Below, one piece after another: positions 40,047-54,330 of a DNA stretch of 64,000 bases. The stretch spans positions 702,501-766,500 of the forward strand of contig CM075856.1 of NCBI GenBank assembly GCA_037975125.1. Reading direction: 5' to 3'. Each line of letters starts with the position of its first letter. Positions within the stretch are counted from its first letter, which is position 1. Both the position numbers and the translations under genes were made by a program. This stretch comes from Latrodectus hesperus (Eukaryota; Arthropoda; Arachnida; Araneae; Theridiidae). The notes below the pieces were generated by a model. It had not been told where the DNA came from, made no database searches, and was given only the letters and a program-made list of their open reading frames with translations.

Positions 40047-41264
40047 CTTTTTAGCTTTTAGTTTACTCGTAAGATTTAAATTTTGCAAAAATTTATTTTT
40101 AGATTTCCCATTAAATTATTTAAAAACATGTTTATACATATTATTAAATTATTTTTTTACTTTATCAAAAATATAACAGTTCAAACAATCATGGAATATG
40201 ATAAAAAGCTTTTGCTCAGAAATTGAGAATGTTAAAGGTAGATAGAAATGTGTTCGAAAATCTTAGTTGAGTTGTTTTTATTAAGTGGTTGTTAGTTTTT
40301 CCTTTTAAGTAATTGCTAATTGACTTTGTAAGTTTAGGAAAATAAATGTAGGGAATTTTTTGCACTTATATTTATGTCCTAGATTTAGACTTTTTATATA
40401 TTCCCTTAATAGATAAGTATTATGTGTAAAGAAAAATATATTATTATATAAAAATAGATAAATGATTCAAATTTTTCTTAGCCAGCAATTTAAATATTGA
40501 TGTCTTATTTAAAAAATTTTCATTGTTAGAAAATTAACCATAGTTATTGTTTATTTGCAAATTTTTTGTCTCCCTAATATATTCGTTCAGTTAATGTTCT
40601 ACGCATAATCAGTTATTCGTAAAGATGACGTGTACCATAAAAATGAACAATTACAAAATAGAAATAACTTTTTTCAAGAGTGAATCCATGTTTTTGTGGA
40701 CACTGATGGTGATTTCACATAAAGCTGAATCAAATATTGATATGCAATTGACACCTTTCGTAAAAGTATCATATTACATTATGAAATCATGTTTTGCGTT
40801 TGAATTGGGAAGTAGACCTGAATTATAATCTCGTGAAATCATAGTCTCATTTAATAATTATAAATAATAAAAATTAAATTATTATTTACAGCTCAGCAAA
40901 AGGTTTATAGCATACCTCAAATATTGCTTTCTGTGAGGTAAGTTTTCCAATTTTTCATTATAGGCATAAAACTTTTAATATCTTTATAAGGAATTCACAT
41001 TTTGTTACTAATTAGGAACCAAGTGTTAAGTCAACGAAAATGTCTTGGAATCCTAACTTGCAGCTAAGATTATCTAATACCTTGAATTATTTAGAAGTAA
41101 AATTACACCAGTTCAATATAGAATCAGTTGATTTGTACTAAAAATTAAGTGACAATTCGTATTTTGGGATGGAAATAATTGAAAAGCGGGCTTAATATTC
41201 ATTTACATGAAGTCTTTTCATATTTCAGTTTTAGGCTAATATAGTTATCCACTTATTTCATGTG
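40045..41264. other. AT-rich intergenic spacer
   Basis: A 67-codon plus-strand open stretch (40625-40828) is not recognisable. Nothing else. Confidence 0.55.
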
Positions 41265-41574
41265 GGCCCGAGTGGCCTGGTTGCTTAGGACATCATTCTC
41301 ATTATTGGAAGATAGTGAGTTCGAATCCCGATTTAACCGAAGATCCTTCTTATTCACTAAAAGCAGCTGGGACACGTTAAGTATATATTTATAGGCTTGG
41401 CTTATAATATCTCCAAATGAAATGATACCTCTGTGATTTGCAGGCCAAGTATTGGGGTCTTCTGATTGGTCCTTGCTTCTAAATCTCGAAAGACTCCACC
41501 CATCTGATGAAATCTAATTGGAGCTACAACTCAGGGCTAAGAACAGTGAAACATGCTGGTGCAACAACAACAAT
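41265..41574 (+). mobile_element. tRNA-derived SINE with (CAA)n tail, family shared with 25765-26050
   Basis: The head is GGGCCCGAGTGGCCTGGTTG...GGACATC with B box GAGTTCGAATCCCG. The body has TTTAACCGAAGATCC, GACACGTTAAG and GCCAAGTATTGGGGTC. The end is CATGCTGGTGCAACAACAACAA. It aligns in order with the copy at 25765-26050, and its B box is the better preserved of the two. No convincing target duplication. Confidence 0.9.
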
Positions 41575-41754
41575 TTATTTAAAGTTTCATATTGCTTTTC
41601 TTAAAGTAGCTCAATATATTACTCTTTCCCATTGATGCTATTAGAGAGTATCTCATTTGAACTAGCTAAACGTTTAAGCGATTATTACAGGAAAGCAAGA
41701 ACGGAATTCATTAATTTATTTAAATTTTTATAAAATAACATGAAGTCCTTAAAA

Positions 41755-41935
41755 AACAACCCACGTCATACAATTTGAACTTTGAATTTCCACTGGACTG
41801 TGCATTACTCAACGGTCTCACTGCACTGACATCTGCCATTTAATATAGAATTATGAACATGCAAGCTTAATGTGGGAATCAAATCCACGAACTGTTAAAC
41901 CGATGACCAAAACGTTAATCATTCGGCTCCTCGAC
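41755..41935 (-). mobile_element. Degenerate tRNA-derived SINE
   Basis: On the minus strand GAGCCGAATGATTAACG (A-box-like) is followed by GTGGATTTGATTCCCAC (B-box-like, and itself an inverted repeat as in a T-arm). An unrelated body follows. It matches none of the other SINEs here beyond the tRNA-like boxes. The short length suggests truncation. No target duplication seen. Confidence 0.6.
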
Positions 41936-42229
41936 TAAATTTTTTACTTATTTCCCTATAATAAATACAATATTATTACATTTTTAGAGTCTTTGACTTA
42001 CTTTGTTAAAATAAATCAGGACTGTCCATAAATATAAATTTTATATTTTAAATTTAAAAAAATAATCTTTATCTCTCATATTTTATAACTAATTTAAAAA
42101 AAAAATCAAATTTAACTGTACAAAATATAAAATTTAAAATTTTCTGGTAAAAGAAATTGACGTTTTTCAGTTTTACATTATTTATTTATTTACCCAGTTC
42201 CTCTTGGAAATAAAAAAAAATGGTATGAA
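41936..42229. other. AT-rich spacer
   Basis: No recognisable feature. Confidence 0.5.
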
Positions 42230-42920
42230 ACTAATTATCGAGGTTAATCGCTTTCAGGATTGGTTTGCATTGCTGTAAATTACATTCGTTAATTTTAAAC
42301 TGGAGGAAAAGTTGCCTTCTTGTACTCAATAATGAATTCAAATTGCTGAAACGGAAGGAACAAAGAATATCCTTGAATGATGACGTCACTAGAATCGCCT
42401 GCACTAATAGAGCTTCTCGACTAGGATGAAAGAAACTAAGTGGAGGATTTAATGAAACATTTCTTCCCCTTGTTAGGCAATGGGTGGTCTTCCTGTCTTG
42501 TCGGCCTCGCAATGTTTGGGCCCAGCTGAACAAATGGATAATAGCTTTGTCCCTCCCCTTCCCAGCTCCCGGTCATCCTGTCCGAACACTATTAAAGGTC
42601 CGGCCATTGCGGGGGTGGAGGGAGGCTTAAATCAATGACCGTGATTCTGGACCTCGATCGGAGGGGCGGATCAGCGTCATTGGCTGGGGCACGTCGCAGA
42701 ACTTAACGGCCCATGCCGGTTGCACTCGGAATGCGTAAGTGGGGCGCTAGTGCAGAAAGTCATGTAATCATCATCATCATTCAGAGGGCTAATCTGAGGC
42801 TGCAGGGCGCTCGTTTTGAATCTCCCAGCTCTAAGTCCGTGCCCGGCGTGGTAGGCCCGAATTCATGATTAGGCTGTAACCCACTGATGAGCCTGATAAG
42901 GCAGCAGTTAGATGGAGGAT
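42230..42920. promoter_or_regulatory. Largest GC- and CpG-rich island of the window
   Basis: A clear GC/CpG island, strongest at 42470-42860. It holds a CRE octamer TGACGTCA (42381-42388), a CAGCTG E-box near 42522, ATTGGCTGGGGC (CCAAT-like) near 42680 and several TAATC/GATTA cores (CATCATCATTCAGAGGGCTAATC region, 42770-42800). The 100-codon minus-strand frame at 42231-42533 is not recognisable. It could be an enhancer, a promoter-proximal CpG island or an unrecognised exon. I favour a non-coding conserved element. Confidence 0.4.
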
Positions 42921-43404
42921 GCGTAATTCAAAGACATCGAGAAAGGAATGAATAAGTTTTTTTTAATTTTAGTCAAAAGATAGTCAGATAAAGTTTATGT
43001 AACTAAACTACACTTAAAAATCCCATTCATTTTAATTTTAAGTTCGAAAAAGATGTTTTTTATACAATATACTGTCAAATATCAGATAGAAATTAAGTTT
43101 AGGGCGAAGTAAAGTTTATTAGATTAACAAGCAGCTTTGTCTCTTACATTTGGTAGGTTAATACTTCATACTCGTTTTATCTGAAATCTGATTTGTTGAA
43201 GATGACAGATAGGGAAAGTACATTTCGATAAAAATTCGATGAAATTGGTGTTTTGACTGTCTAAAAATCATCCTAAAATCAGTTATTATTAATCACTGTA
43301 ATGGAATATTTACGCCACTGATGTTTGGGTAAAAATTCAGAAAGGAGGATTTAATTTTAGATTTTGTTTTTGCAGCTAGTGTTTGGGTTAATAATATAAA
43401 ATGG
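42921..43404. other. AT-rich spacer
   Basis: No recognisable feature. Confidence 0.5.
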
Positions 43405-43565
43405 TAAGATTCGGTGTACAATCGGGCATCTCTTGGTTTGGCAATAAAGCTTAATTTCTAGTAACCCTGATACTTGGCTTAGCTTTTGAGAAGCGGTAGC
43501 GATCATCTTGATAGACACAGCTTTAAAAAAATCGCCAAAAATATCAAGGGATATTCGTTTGTAAA
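43405..43565 (+). mobile_element. MITE copy 3 of the AATCGGGTA family
   Basis: Starts ACAATCGGGCATCTCTTGGTTT and passes through AAGCTTAATTTCTAGTAACCC, GAGAAGCGGTAGCG and AAAAAAATCGCCAAAAATATC, then ATCAAGGGATATTCG, which is the inverted counterpart of the start. It aligns with copies at 12722-12890 (inverted) and 24440-24610. Confidence 0.8.
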
Positions 43566-45419
43566 TTTTTACCAAATGGTATTTTTCTTGAAAATTTTTA
43601 TGACCTTATTAATTTATAAATGAAAATAGAACAAAAGATAATTTATAAAAAAAGTGGAGTAAATGATATTCCATATTCGAGGTACCGGATTGAAAAAGTT
43701 CTACTTTAAGCATACATATCTATCGGATTGTTTGTGAATTTCCCAGGATTCTTTCTTTGTGACCCTTGCTATGAAAATTCCCCACTATCCATGAAAATTT
43801 CTTACAGGAAATATTTAGCTGGAGATGTTCATATGCTGTGAAATAACCTTCGGGTACTAAACTATTCGCTTCTTGCTGTCAAAAGGGAGTCAATATGAGT
43901 TATTTCTTAAATGCAAAATATTTTTAAGCTGGAGATAGTTATAAACTAAAAAACGCTTTTAATTATAAAAAAATATATTTTAAGCATTCATCATCTAGTA
44001 ATTTTTACTAAATATATAGAGAAAACATAAAGAATTTATCATCATTTTTCTCTGAAAGACGAATGTTTGATTTCGGAAATTTATAAACACGCAGGATTGA
44101 ATTCAGTAGTTCAGTATTATCAAAGAATTTCGCTTCAAACCTTTAACTTAGAAAAATTATCTTTTTCACTATTTCTTTTTACTGCATTATTGCTTTATCA
44201 ACGAATAAGTAAAATACGTGATTTCATTATAGAATAAAAAAGAAATAGTGGTAGTGAGGGAAGTAATTTTAGTGGCAACTGAAAATATATTAAAATTAGT
44301 ATTGTCAGCACTTCAGGGACTTCTTTAACTTATTGAAATGGATAATTAGCTATTTATTTAAAATAAAAAAGAAATGTTGATTTTATTACATTGAATGAAA
44401 CTTCTTAATTTTCTTTATGTATTCTCTATTGGCCTGAGCCAATAGAATTGTATATTTAATAACATTAATGCAATTTATTGTGGTTAGTTTCCATTTATGT
44501 ATATTTATGTCAGTTTGTAAGACAAACAAAAACGTTCGAGCACATAAATTTAAATATTTGTATATAGTTAAATAATAAAGTGTATACAACTTATACATTT
44601 TGCATTTCATTAATTATTTAATACAACTGTTAAAAATTAATTATTGGTCATTAATTAATAAAATATTGTATCATGAAAATATAAAAATAATTTTAAAATC
44701 TTCTCTTATTAACGGTGATTTTTATAACCTTTTAAAACATTACAATAACAAAATTTGTATTCTATTATTTCCTAAGCTATTGAATTTTTATTAGAATTTG
44801 ACTTTACAATATTAACCTTTTTCTATTAGATTATTTTTTTTTTCGAAAAGCAAAATTATTTATATATCTAAACACAAGCTTGTTATCGTAACATTGTAAA
44901 TTATCATTAGGTGAATTTAATTTTATATGAAATTTAAAAGGTTTACATATTTATGAATGATATTCAAATACAGTTATTCAATATTAAAGTTACTTATGAT
45001 ATAAACTATCAATTGTTAAACTTTGAAAGAGATTTAGTAATGTATTTATCTTACGAAACGTATAGAGAAGATAGTATTTCATTTTTCTAACTTCAACGAA
45101 AATAAAAGATTCAATATTTTGATCAAATAGAACTTAACAAAACAATTAAAAAGACAAAACAACTATTTCTAAAACTGCATTCCCCCAAAAGTAACGAAAA
45201 CAAATTTTTCAGATCATTTGCGATAAGAACGACTAGCGTGCCTGGAAAGATCAATACGAGTTATGTTTTCTTTTTAAGGGAGGCAAATTTTTTCCCACTA
45301 ATTGAATGATTGTAATATCGCCTTTGATTTTCTATCAGTCTTTCTGGTTCGAATGATAAGTTTTAATTATGTACTCGAACGAGGCAAACAAAAGCACGTC
45401 TTTGGAACAAAAGATCACT
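43566..45419. other. AT-rich intergenic spacer
   Basis: Open stretches of 64-74 codons at 43357-44794 are AT-driven and unrecognisable. Nothing else. Confidence 0.55.
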
Positions 45420-45920
45420 TCAGACTGGCTTGTGCTGTTACTGTAATCTTTGGTGCAGCGTGCGATTAAATTCAGCAAGGCGAGTCGCTCTTATCGAATT
45501 AAAGTATTGCTTGCTGGTAGTAAGAAGAGATCCTTTATTATTCACCAGGCCATAAGGACCGTCCTTGGGGTCCTCCAGGGAAATTAGCAGAGGTCTGGCT
45601 CTGCAATGTGGATGAGTCTGAAGCAGCCCCTTCACCCCCCACAGCCTAATTTCTGCAGGAGGAAGGATGGTAGAAGACAATTTTTTCACTTTCAAGATTT
45701 TCCGAAGATACGCGTCCCTGGAGTGTTTTATTGAAGTTATGTGCGAGCTTCCGTTTCGAGGAGTTTGCCAAAGCGAGGCTGGGGTGTTTGAGGGGTGGGA
45801 GAAAAGGTAATTGGTTCCTTGTAGAAAGATATCACGGAACAGAAAGGGGTTTTCTTGTTCCAGAGAGAGATTAGGGATTAGGTTTGCTGAATTACACAAA
45901 TGATACTGCATTTTAATAGA
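45420..45920 (-). promoter_or_regulatory. GC-richer island containing a 157-codon open frame of unknown nature
   Basis: The minus-strand frame 45438-45911 is the longest non-repetitive open frame in the window (157 codons). It has no signal peptide, no membrane segment and no family motif that I recognise. The residues are dominated by those expected from balanced base composition (Leu, Ser, Pro, Arg, Thr). In an island of higher GC an open frame this long can arise by chance. If real it would be a single-exon orphan or part of a longer gene. I lean to a conserved non-coding element. Confidence 0.25.
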
Positions 45921-47519
<1,599 letters not shown>

Positions 47520-48060
47520 TTTTACCACTCGCCAGCTGTTGGTGTTTAAAACAGTTGTTTACAAGACAAGAAGTGAAGTAAATCTCCAGTGCATCTATGT
47601 TTCATACCACTCCAAAATTTCTCGCCCAGAAAATTTTCCTGGCAACCCCATAAACAAACGGACCCCTTTCCCTGAAATAGAAGTTCCGTGTTCAAGGCAA
47701 GAGAAAAGTGTGCCGTCATCAAATAAGCAGTGTAAATTTTTCCCTTGCGATGGATCAAGACACAAACAGCAACTAAAGACAAAGAAGGCGGCTGCCACCA
47801 TGGAAACTTTAGAAAAGAGGCAGAATGGTATTGGGGAAAATCGTTCCCATTAGTGCTGTCGGTAGATTTGTCTTCAAATAAATGAAAGGCATTTCGACGA
47901 ATGACTTCGTTTTTTTTTCTTTTTTTTGTTCAATCGTTTCAAAATGGGGCATGTTACTTTCTTTTTTTTCCTCCTAACTTTGCCATGGAAGCGGAAGGAT
48001 GGTTTTCCTTTATAGCTCTCGTGCATGTTTTTTTTTCCTGCACCATTTTACTTTCCAGGA
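47520..48060 (+). promoter_or_regulatory. GC-richer island with an open frame and a consensus Kozak ATG
   Basis: A plus-strand frame (47539-47853, 104 codons) is rich in Lys, Arg and Ser and resembles nothing I know. Inside it GCTGCCACCATGGAA at about 47790-47804 matches the animal Kozak consensus (GCCACCATGG) and would start an 18-codon peptide in the same frame. A forkhead-type word TAAACAAAC lies near 47651. Two minus-strand frames overlap. It could be a first exon, an upstream open frame or a conserved non-coding element. Confidence 0.28.
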
Positions 48061-49773
48061 TTGATAGAAATAAAATGATTCACGTAGAAAACTAACCGGC
48101 ACAAGAAAAATTTTGTTTGAAATCACCCTTCTCAGTAGGAGATGCTTCTAATAGTTTATATACTGGCGTTTCTTCCATGATACTTGATAGAGGAATGAAA
48201 GGTGATTTTGTCTAGAACTTACTGAAGTGGATTGCAATGCATAACTCTTGAATTTGTATGCTTGCGTGGTTTTAAATCCATTTGATATAGAGTCGGGTTT
48301 ATGGTTGTTATGTTTTTAGTTGACTTATATATTTTGAAAGAAAAAACTGAGTTCTTTTAGTATTTAATCTTGAAATATGAGTAAATAACGAACAGTTTGT
48401 TTGTAACTTTGTTGAAAGTGTATTTTGTAATTTTGAAAATAGTTAAAAAATTAATCAGCAAAGCATTTTGACTGATGATGACTTTTAAAATGCGTTATAT
48501 ATTTCATAGTTATTAATTTTTGAAACCATTAGTTCATATTTTTGTTTCATTTTATAATTCGCGTAAGGGTGTTTAACTGTAATATCGTGACATTGAATAA
48601 GCTATAAGATTGCATATTGTTAAGCTTTTTTTCTGGTCAAACATTAAAAATTAAAATAGTTCCATTCAATCTGAGATCAAACTATCCAATAAATCTTATC
48701 AATCTTATGTTCATTTTATATTGAATATTAAAGTGCTACTATTACTCTATTCAAATTGATTTTGCGCTTTTCAAATCTTCTTTGCGTAATACATGCATAA
48801 GCTTTATTTTTTAATTTCTAAAAATGCTTATAAAATCGCTTTCGTTTACTAAACTGAAACTTACAATTATTTTAAAAATCTTTAAATGTCGAAATACAAA
48901 ATACTTTGATCATTTTATAAATAGTTGTATATTTAATGTGAAGAATGGGTATAAGATTTAACGTTACAACGCGCTTTTCAATTAGAATATTTGAAAACAA
49001 GTTATAATAGTCTTAAATTCTTCAAATCATTAGAATTTATATAAAATTTGCATAAATACAAAGAATTTGAACGGAAAAACGTTTTAAAATGAAATGTGTA
49101 CAATTTTCAATAAACCTATAAAATTTATTGCAGTTTATAGTACTAAATCTCATGTATAAATTGCTGCAAACTATGAATTTTATTAATTGGAAGTTTATAT
49201 ATGCTTTTGTGAAAAAATATTAATTTGCAACAAAAGTATTTTGACTATCAATAAAAGTAAAAATAATTTTAAATTTACTAACACCAAATAATTGTAAAAT
49301 TTACAAATTTATTACAAACGATTTTGGATGGATATGTAATAAAAACTAATTTTTAATGATGTTAAAATAAAGAAAAAATGATGTTCATGATGTTGATATA
49401 AAGAAAAAATTGTTGCTTTGATTTAACATTTATTTAAACTAAATATGCTATAGGTGAACATAATAAAACGCGCAATATTAAAGAGTTACATTTAAGAAAA
49501 TTTACATTACCAGCATATTGGATAGTCAATAGAGTCATAAAATTTAACTCAATATGCAGTACAAGAGAAATTTTCAGAATTTTTTCTCCTGTTCTTACAA
49601 ATTCAACCCTTTACATAATGTTATTTTCCTGTTTTACAAATAGAGCTTTACAAATGATTGAACACTTCCAAAACATTTGTAATTTAAAAATGAGGTACAT
49701 AATAAAAGTTTAAAAAATTTACAAAAATTACGACGGGTTCGGTAGAAAATTTATGTTAAAATATCTAGGTTTT
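48061..49773. other. AT-rich intergenic spacer
   Basis: No recognisable gene or repeat. Confidence 0.6.
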
Positions 49774-49893
<120 letters not shown>

Positions 49894-49917
49894 AAAGCTA
49901 TAATAATTTTAATGTAA

Positions 49918-50006
49918 ATAATTGAACGAATAAATGAGAAGAAAGTAATAGTTTAAGTATGTTTTTTTGTTAACTATATAATTTATTATCATAATTTAAT
50001 CAAGAT
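49918..50006. repeat. Direct duplication, copy 1
   Basis: The segment from ATAATTGAACGAATAAATGA to AATTTAATCAAGAT reappears at 52087-52184, with a few small insertions in the second copy. The copies are in the same orientation, 2.1 kb apart. Each lies close to an AT microsatellite (49786-49890 and 52270-52468). Confidence 0.9.
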
Positions 50007-50549
50007 TATTATTGAATAATAATAATATTGATCTAAATAAAATTTTCATATAAAATAGTGTCTATCTATACCATATATATAGGATATATAAAATTTTCTT
50101 AACTCAAAAATCATTTGAAAATAAAAAGTTTTTCCTTTTTAAAATAATGCTATGTACCAAACTTTAAAAATTTTCTTTCAATTACTGAATATTTCATAGA
50201 TAATAGAAAAAAATTTGAAATTCTAAATCGATAATAGAAGTTCGTTTATACTTCACACTTTAAATTTCTATCATATAGTAAAAATAAAAATTATAATTAC
50301 TTATATTATTTGATATCAAACGCAGAGAAAAATCTCAAAAATAATTTATGCCGTTTCTAAAGATTCTTATATTTTCGATATTTTTATAATTAAATTTTAA
50401 TATGTTTAATAATTATTTTATCGACTATCAGCACTTCCTGATCCATGATGGAAAAAAATCATAAAAATATTTATATCTATATAGTTGAATAGAATTAAAA
50501 TAGTTTGTTTACAGAGCATATTTTATTTGGTATCAGGAACTTCCATCTC
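50007..50549. other. AT-rich spacer
   Basis: No recognisable feature. Confidence 0.5.
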
Positions 50550-50805
50550 TGGCACAAGTGCCGTATAATACATGATGCCAAATTCTGAGATTGGCGATTT
50601 CTTGGCGGATTTTCTTATGTATCTGGCAACCTCGTTTTATTACGTCCTACATATGGAGACCTATAAGAATTATGCAGAAAATTTTATTTTGATAAATCTA
50701 GTAATTACGTCATCGCGCACGTCATGATACGTCATTTTGGCAACGTTACTTCATTGCCAAAAAATTCAGAATTTGCAATCATGGATAATATGGCACCTGA
50801 GCTCC
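50550..50805. mobile_element. Palindromic MITE, copy A
   Basis: The outer arm GGCACAAGTGCCGTATAATA...AAATTCTGA (50551 onward) is mirrored by the other end (complement of CAGAATTTGCAATCATGGAT...GGCACC, to about 50804), giving terminal inverted repeats of roughly 50 bp. The centre has TACGTCATCGCGCACGTCATGATACGTCA. It aligns over its full length with copy B at 51347-51611 in inverted orientation at roughly 75-80 % by eye. Confidence 0.85.
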
Positions 50806-51346
50806 ATCTCTATAAGTATGAACAGTTATAATACGAATGAATATGAAATTGAATTTTGCCTTAATGATAAATACTCATAAATCATTTGTGTGATGTGTCA
50901 TTATAATTCCTTTCTAAAATTCATCAATCAGTTAAACTACTATACAGTAGTATGTTATTTTCTTCATTTTTCATATTAAAGTTTCAACTTGGCACACAGA
51001 TTTGGAAAAGGCAATATCCAAGATAGTAATCGTTGTGTACAGTAACTTCTATGTCGGGAAAGTTCAATATAAAGTTAAAATTAATACGTAATAAATAATC
51101 TTCTTCGAAGCTATCATGATGTAGGCTACAAAAATAGAATTATAGAGTTTTCTTATACGTGATAAAGATTTAAGCGGATGTGAAAACAAGAAATAAACAT
51201 AATGTGTACTCAACTACTTACCCGACTATTTACCAAGATTCCAGTCTTTATTACATTGTTGTATTTTTTGCATTATTATTACTGCATATTTATTGTCATG
51301 AAATGCAAGGTACTAACCATTGTTCTTATCAGTGCCTCATTAAAAA
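50806..51346. other. Sequence between the two palindromic MITEs
   Basis: About 540 bp of AT-rich DNA with no gene recognised. A 69-codon open frame (51180-51389) runs into copy B and is not recognisable. Confidence 0.5.
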
Positions 51347-51611
51347 TATTTGGCACAGATGCTGTTTAATCCAGGATATCACACTCTGAATTTGTTTGGC
51401 GATGAAGAAATGTTGAAAAGATGACGTGTCGCGACGAGCGCGATGACGTAAATACTAGGGTGTCCAAAATAGAATTTTCTGCTTAATTTTTATAAGTTTC
51501 CATATCTGTGACGTAATAAAAACCAGGTTGCCAAATACATAAGAAAAATCGCCAAAAAATCATCAAACTCAGAATTTAGCATCCTGAATTATACAGCCTT
51601 TGTGCCAAATA
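51347..51611. mobile_element. Palindromic MITE, copy B
   Basis: The ends ATATTTGGCACAGATGCTGT and the complement ATATTTGGCACAAAGGCTGT form terminal inverted repeats of about 50 bp, better preserved than in copy A. The centre holds GATGACGTGTCGCGACGAGC followed by GCGATGACGTAA, a CpG-rich core with two near-CRE words in an otherwise AT-rich element. It has no coding capacity, and I do not recognise the superfamily. Confidence 0.88.
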
Positions 51612-52086
51612 TTTCATTTAATAATATATTCGGAAAGGAGTTTTGTTTGGAAAACTGGTGTGGTGTAACTCCACTGCTTATTACTGCTTTTTGATGCATC
51701 ATGGTTTGTGTTTTAATGTACTGTGATGTAAAGCCACAGCAATGGCTGGCTACGTCTTGAGGTATTTCCATGCAGGCATTTATATACTCAAGCAATATAC
51801 AGGAGATAAATGGCGAAACTGGTATCTCGCCTGCTCGGAAAGCTAATATGGTTGTCCGTTAATTCATCAATAGATCGAATGCAGGAGTTTGGGGAGAATA
51901 TACTCAGGAAGACGATCCTAAAATTCATGATGAAATCGATATTTGATTTAGTATTCATGATGGGCACCGTGAATCCCTGCTACATTCACTTGGCAAAAGA
52001 TTCTAATAACAGAAATTTATTTATTGCGAGAAAACACAATCCTCATGGCTTACGTTTCTGCTACAGGTGAATTTTCGTCTATGAAG
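51612..52086. other. Unique sequence with open frames of unknown nature
   Basis: Less AT-rich than its surroundings. It holds a minus-strand frame of 68 codons (51589-51795, overlapping copy B) and a plus-strand frame of 86 codons (51810-52070). Neither resembles a known family. A possible donor-like CTACAGGTGAAT lies at the plus-strand frame's end. Could be a decayed mobile element between the duplications. Confidence 0.3.
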
Positions 52087-52184
52087 ATAATTGAACGAAT
52101 AAATGAGAAGAGAATAGTTTAAAAACTTTTAAGTATGTTTTTTTTGTTAACTATATAATTTATTATCACAATTTAATCAAGATA
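52087..52184. repeat. Direct duplication, copy 2
   Basis: Second copy of the segment at 49918-50006, with an inserted AAAACTTTT-like stretch near 52120 and one extra T in the T run. Confidence 0.9.
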
Positions 52185-52269
52185 GAAATTTTCTTTTTTC
52201 AAACACACAGTGAATAACGAAATTTAACCGATCAACCCAAATAGAATATTCCTGATTGTAAATAAAGTG

Positions 52270-53009
<740 letters not shown>

Positions 53010-53700
53010 AACACACCAAAGGCACGGCTTTTGAAGCGGGTGCACGCATACGAAAACTTTCTACCTGGTATAGCATTGTGAAAGAATATATGCATTCTTG
53101 TTCCCAAAGTTCTTACCCCCGTATGCATTACAGTTACAGTTAAATACCTATCGGTATTCATTGAAGTATGACTGCGAAAGAAGGCAACCATAAGGAGAGA
53201 AAGAAAAGGATATAAATGAAATAAAAAAAAAAGAGGAACCCGCCCTTTTTTTGCTACTATTGGAATTTGCATTAAAGGAGGGTTTCAATTCCAGCATGCG
53301 AATTTGGAATCCGGCCAAGGTCTTTTCTAGTAAAGCGGTTCTGTGCCGGATGTACAAAAGAAATCCGTCGGTTACTCCGTCCGGATTTCAAGAATGTCCC
53401 AAAAATCGGGACAGCAGGTCGCTGTCTATGTAAATCGATACCAGGGGCCTTAGAATCCCGCATATCAATGTCTGTTCCTTTCCTTTTTTCCCGGGGAAAT
53501 TTCTTTTCTTTTCCCAGTTACCCTGTTTAGTTTACACATAGTCAATGGGAGTGCACTATGCCGAAGAGAGGTATGCTTCCTTGCCTCCTTTGTTTGCAAT
53601 CGAAACGCGGAGAATGTTTTGGAATAGTTTTTGCTGCTGGTTAAATTTCTATGCATTTCTAATGTAGATTTCAAAATATAAGCCATAGTTGCTGTCTAAT
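53010..53700. promoter_or_regulatory. GC-richer island, candidate conserved element
   Basis: A composition rise across about 690 bp, with CpG words (TCCGTCGGTTACTCCGTCCGG around 53365-53387). Six overlapping open frames on both strands (60-95 codons) are all unrecognised, the usual pattern of a non-coding island with fewer stop codons. The inverted word GTCCCAAAAATCGGGAC sits at about 53396-53412. Confidence 0.3.
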
Positions 53701-54326
53701 CATTTAAAAGTCTGAGATATAAATTATTTTCCAAATTGGAAAACGAAACATATTTTAAGATACAAAAAGTTTAGCTTTATGTGTTTCCATTATTTCAAAT
53801 CGAAATTCAATTCATGCATACATATATATAAATAAAGCACTGTTTACTTTTTTAAATTAAAAATAATGGCAAATTATGAGAATTTTTGTAAATAATAATT
53901 GTTTTATCATTTTCAAAATATTTGAATGGTAAAAATGGTCTACAATACTTGTTCTTTTAAGGGATCAAGGTGTTGATCGAAATCGAAATTTATTAAATCT
54001 TAAATCGAAACTTATTAAAAAATAATTATTGATATTTTTACAGACATTATATCACTACTTAAAATAGCACTTTTAACCAATGTCTTATTTTTATAGAAAC
54101 TTAAACGCATAAAATTCAGGTAAAAAAATCAAATGATGGAGAAAAAAATGCATCTGGATACATTTGAAGTAGAACATTCATTTTTTTAACTTTCAAATAT
54201 TTATTTTTTTAACATTCTAACGAATATTTCGATTTAATAAAAAGTTATTTGTTTTAATCTACAAAAAATTAATGAATTTTGCGACGTATTTATCTATTAT
54301 TAAATATTTGATTTAATTTTTAATTA
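53701..54326. other. AT-rich intergenic spacer
   Basis: No recognisable feature. Confidence 0.6.
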
Positions 54327-54330
54327 ATAT

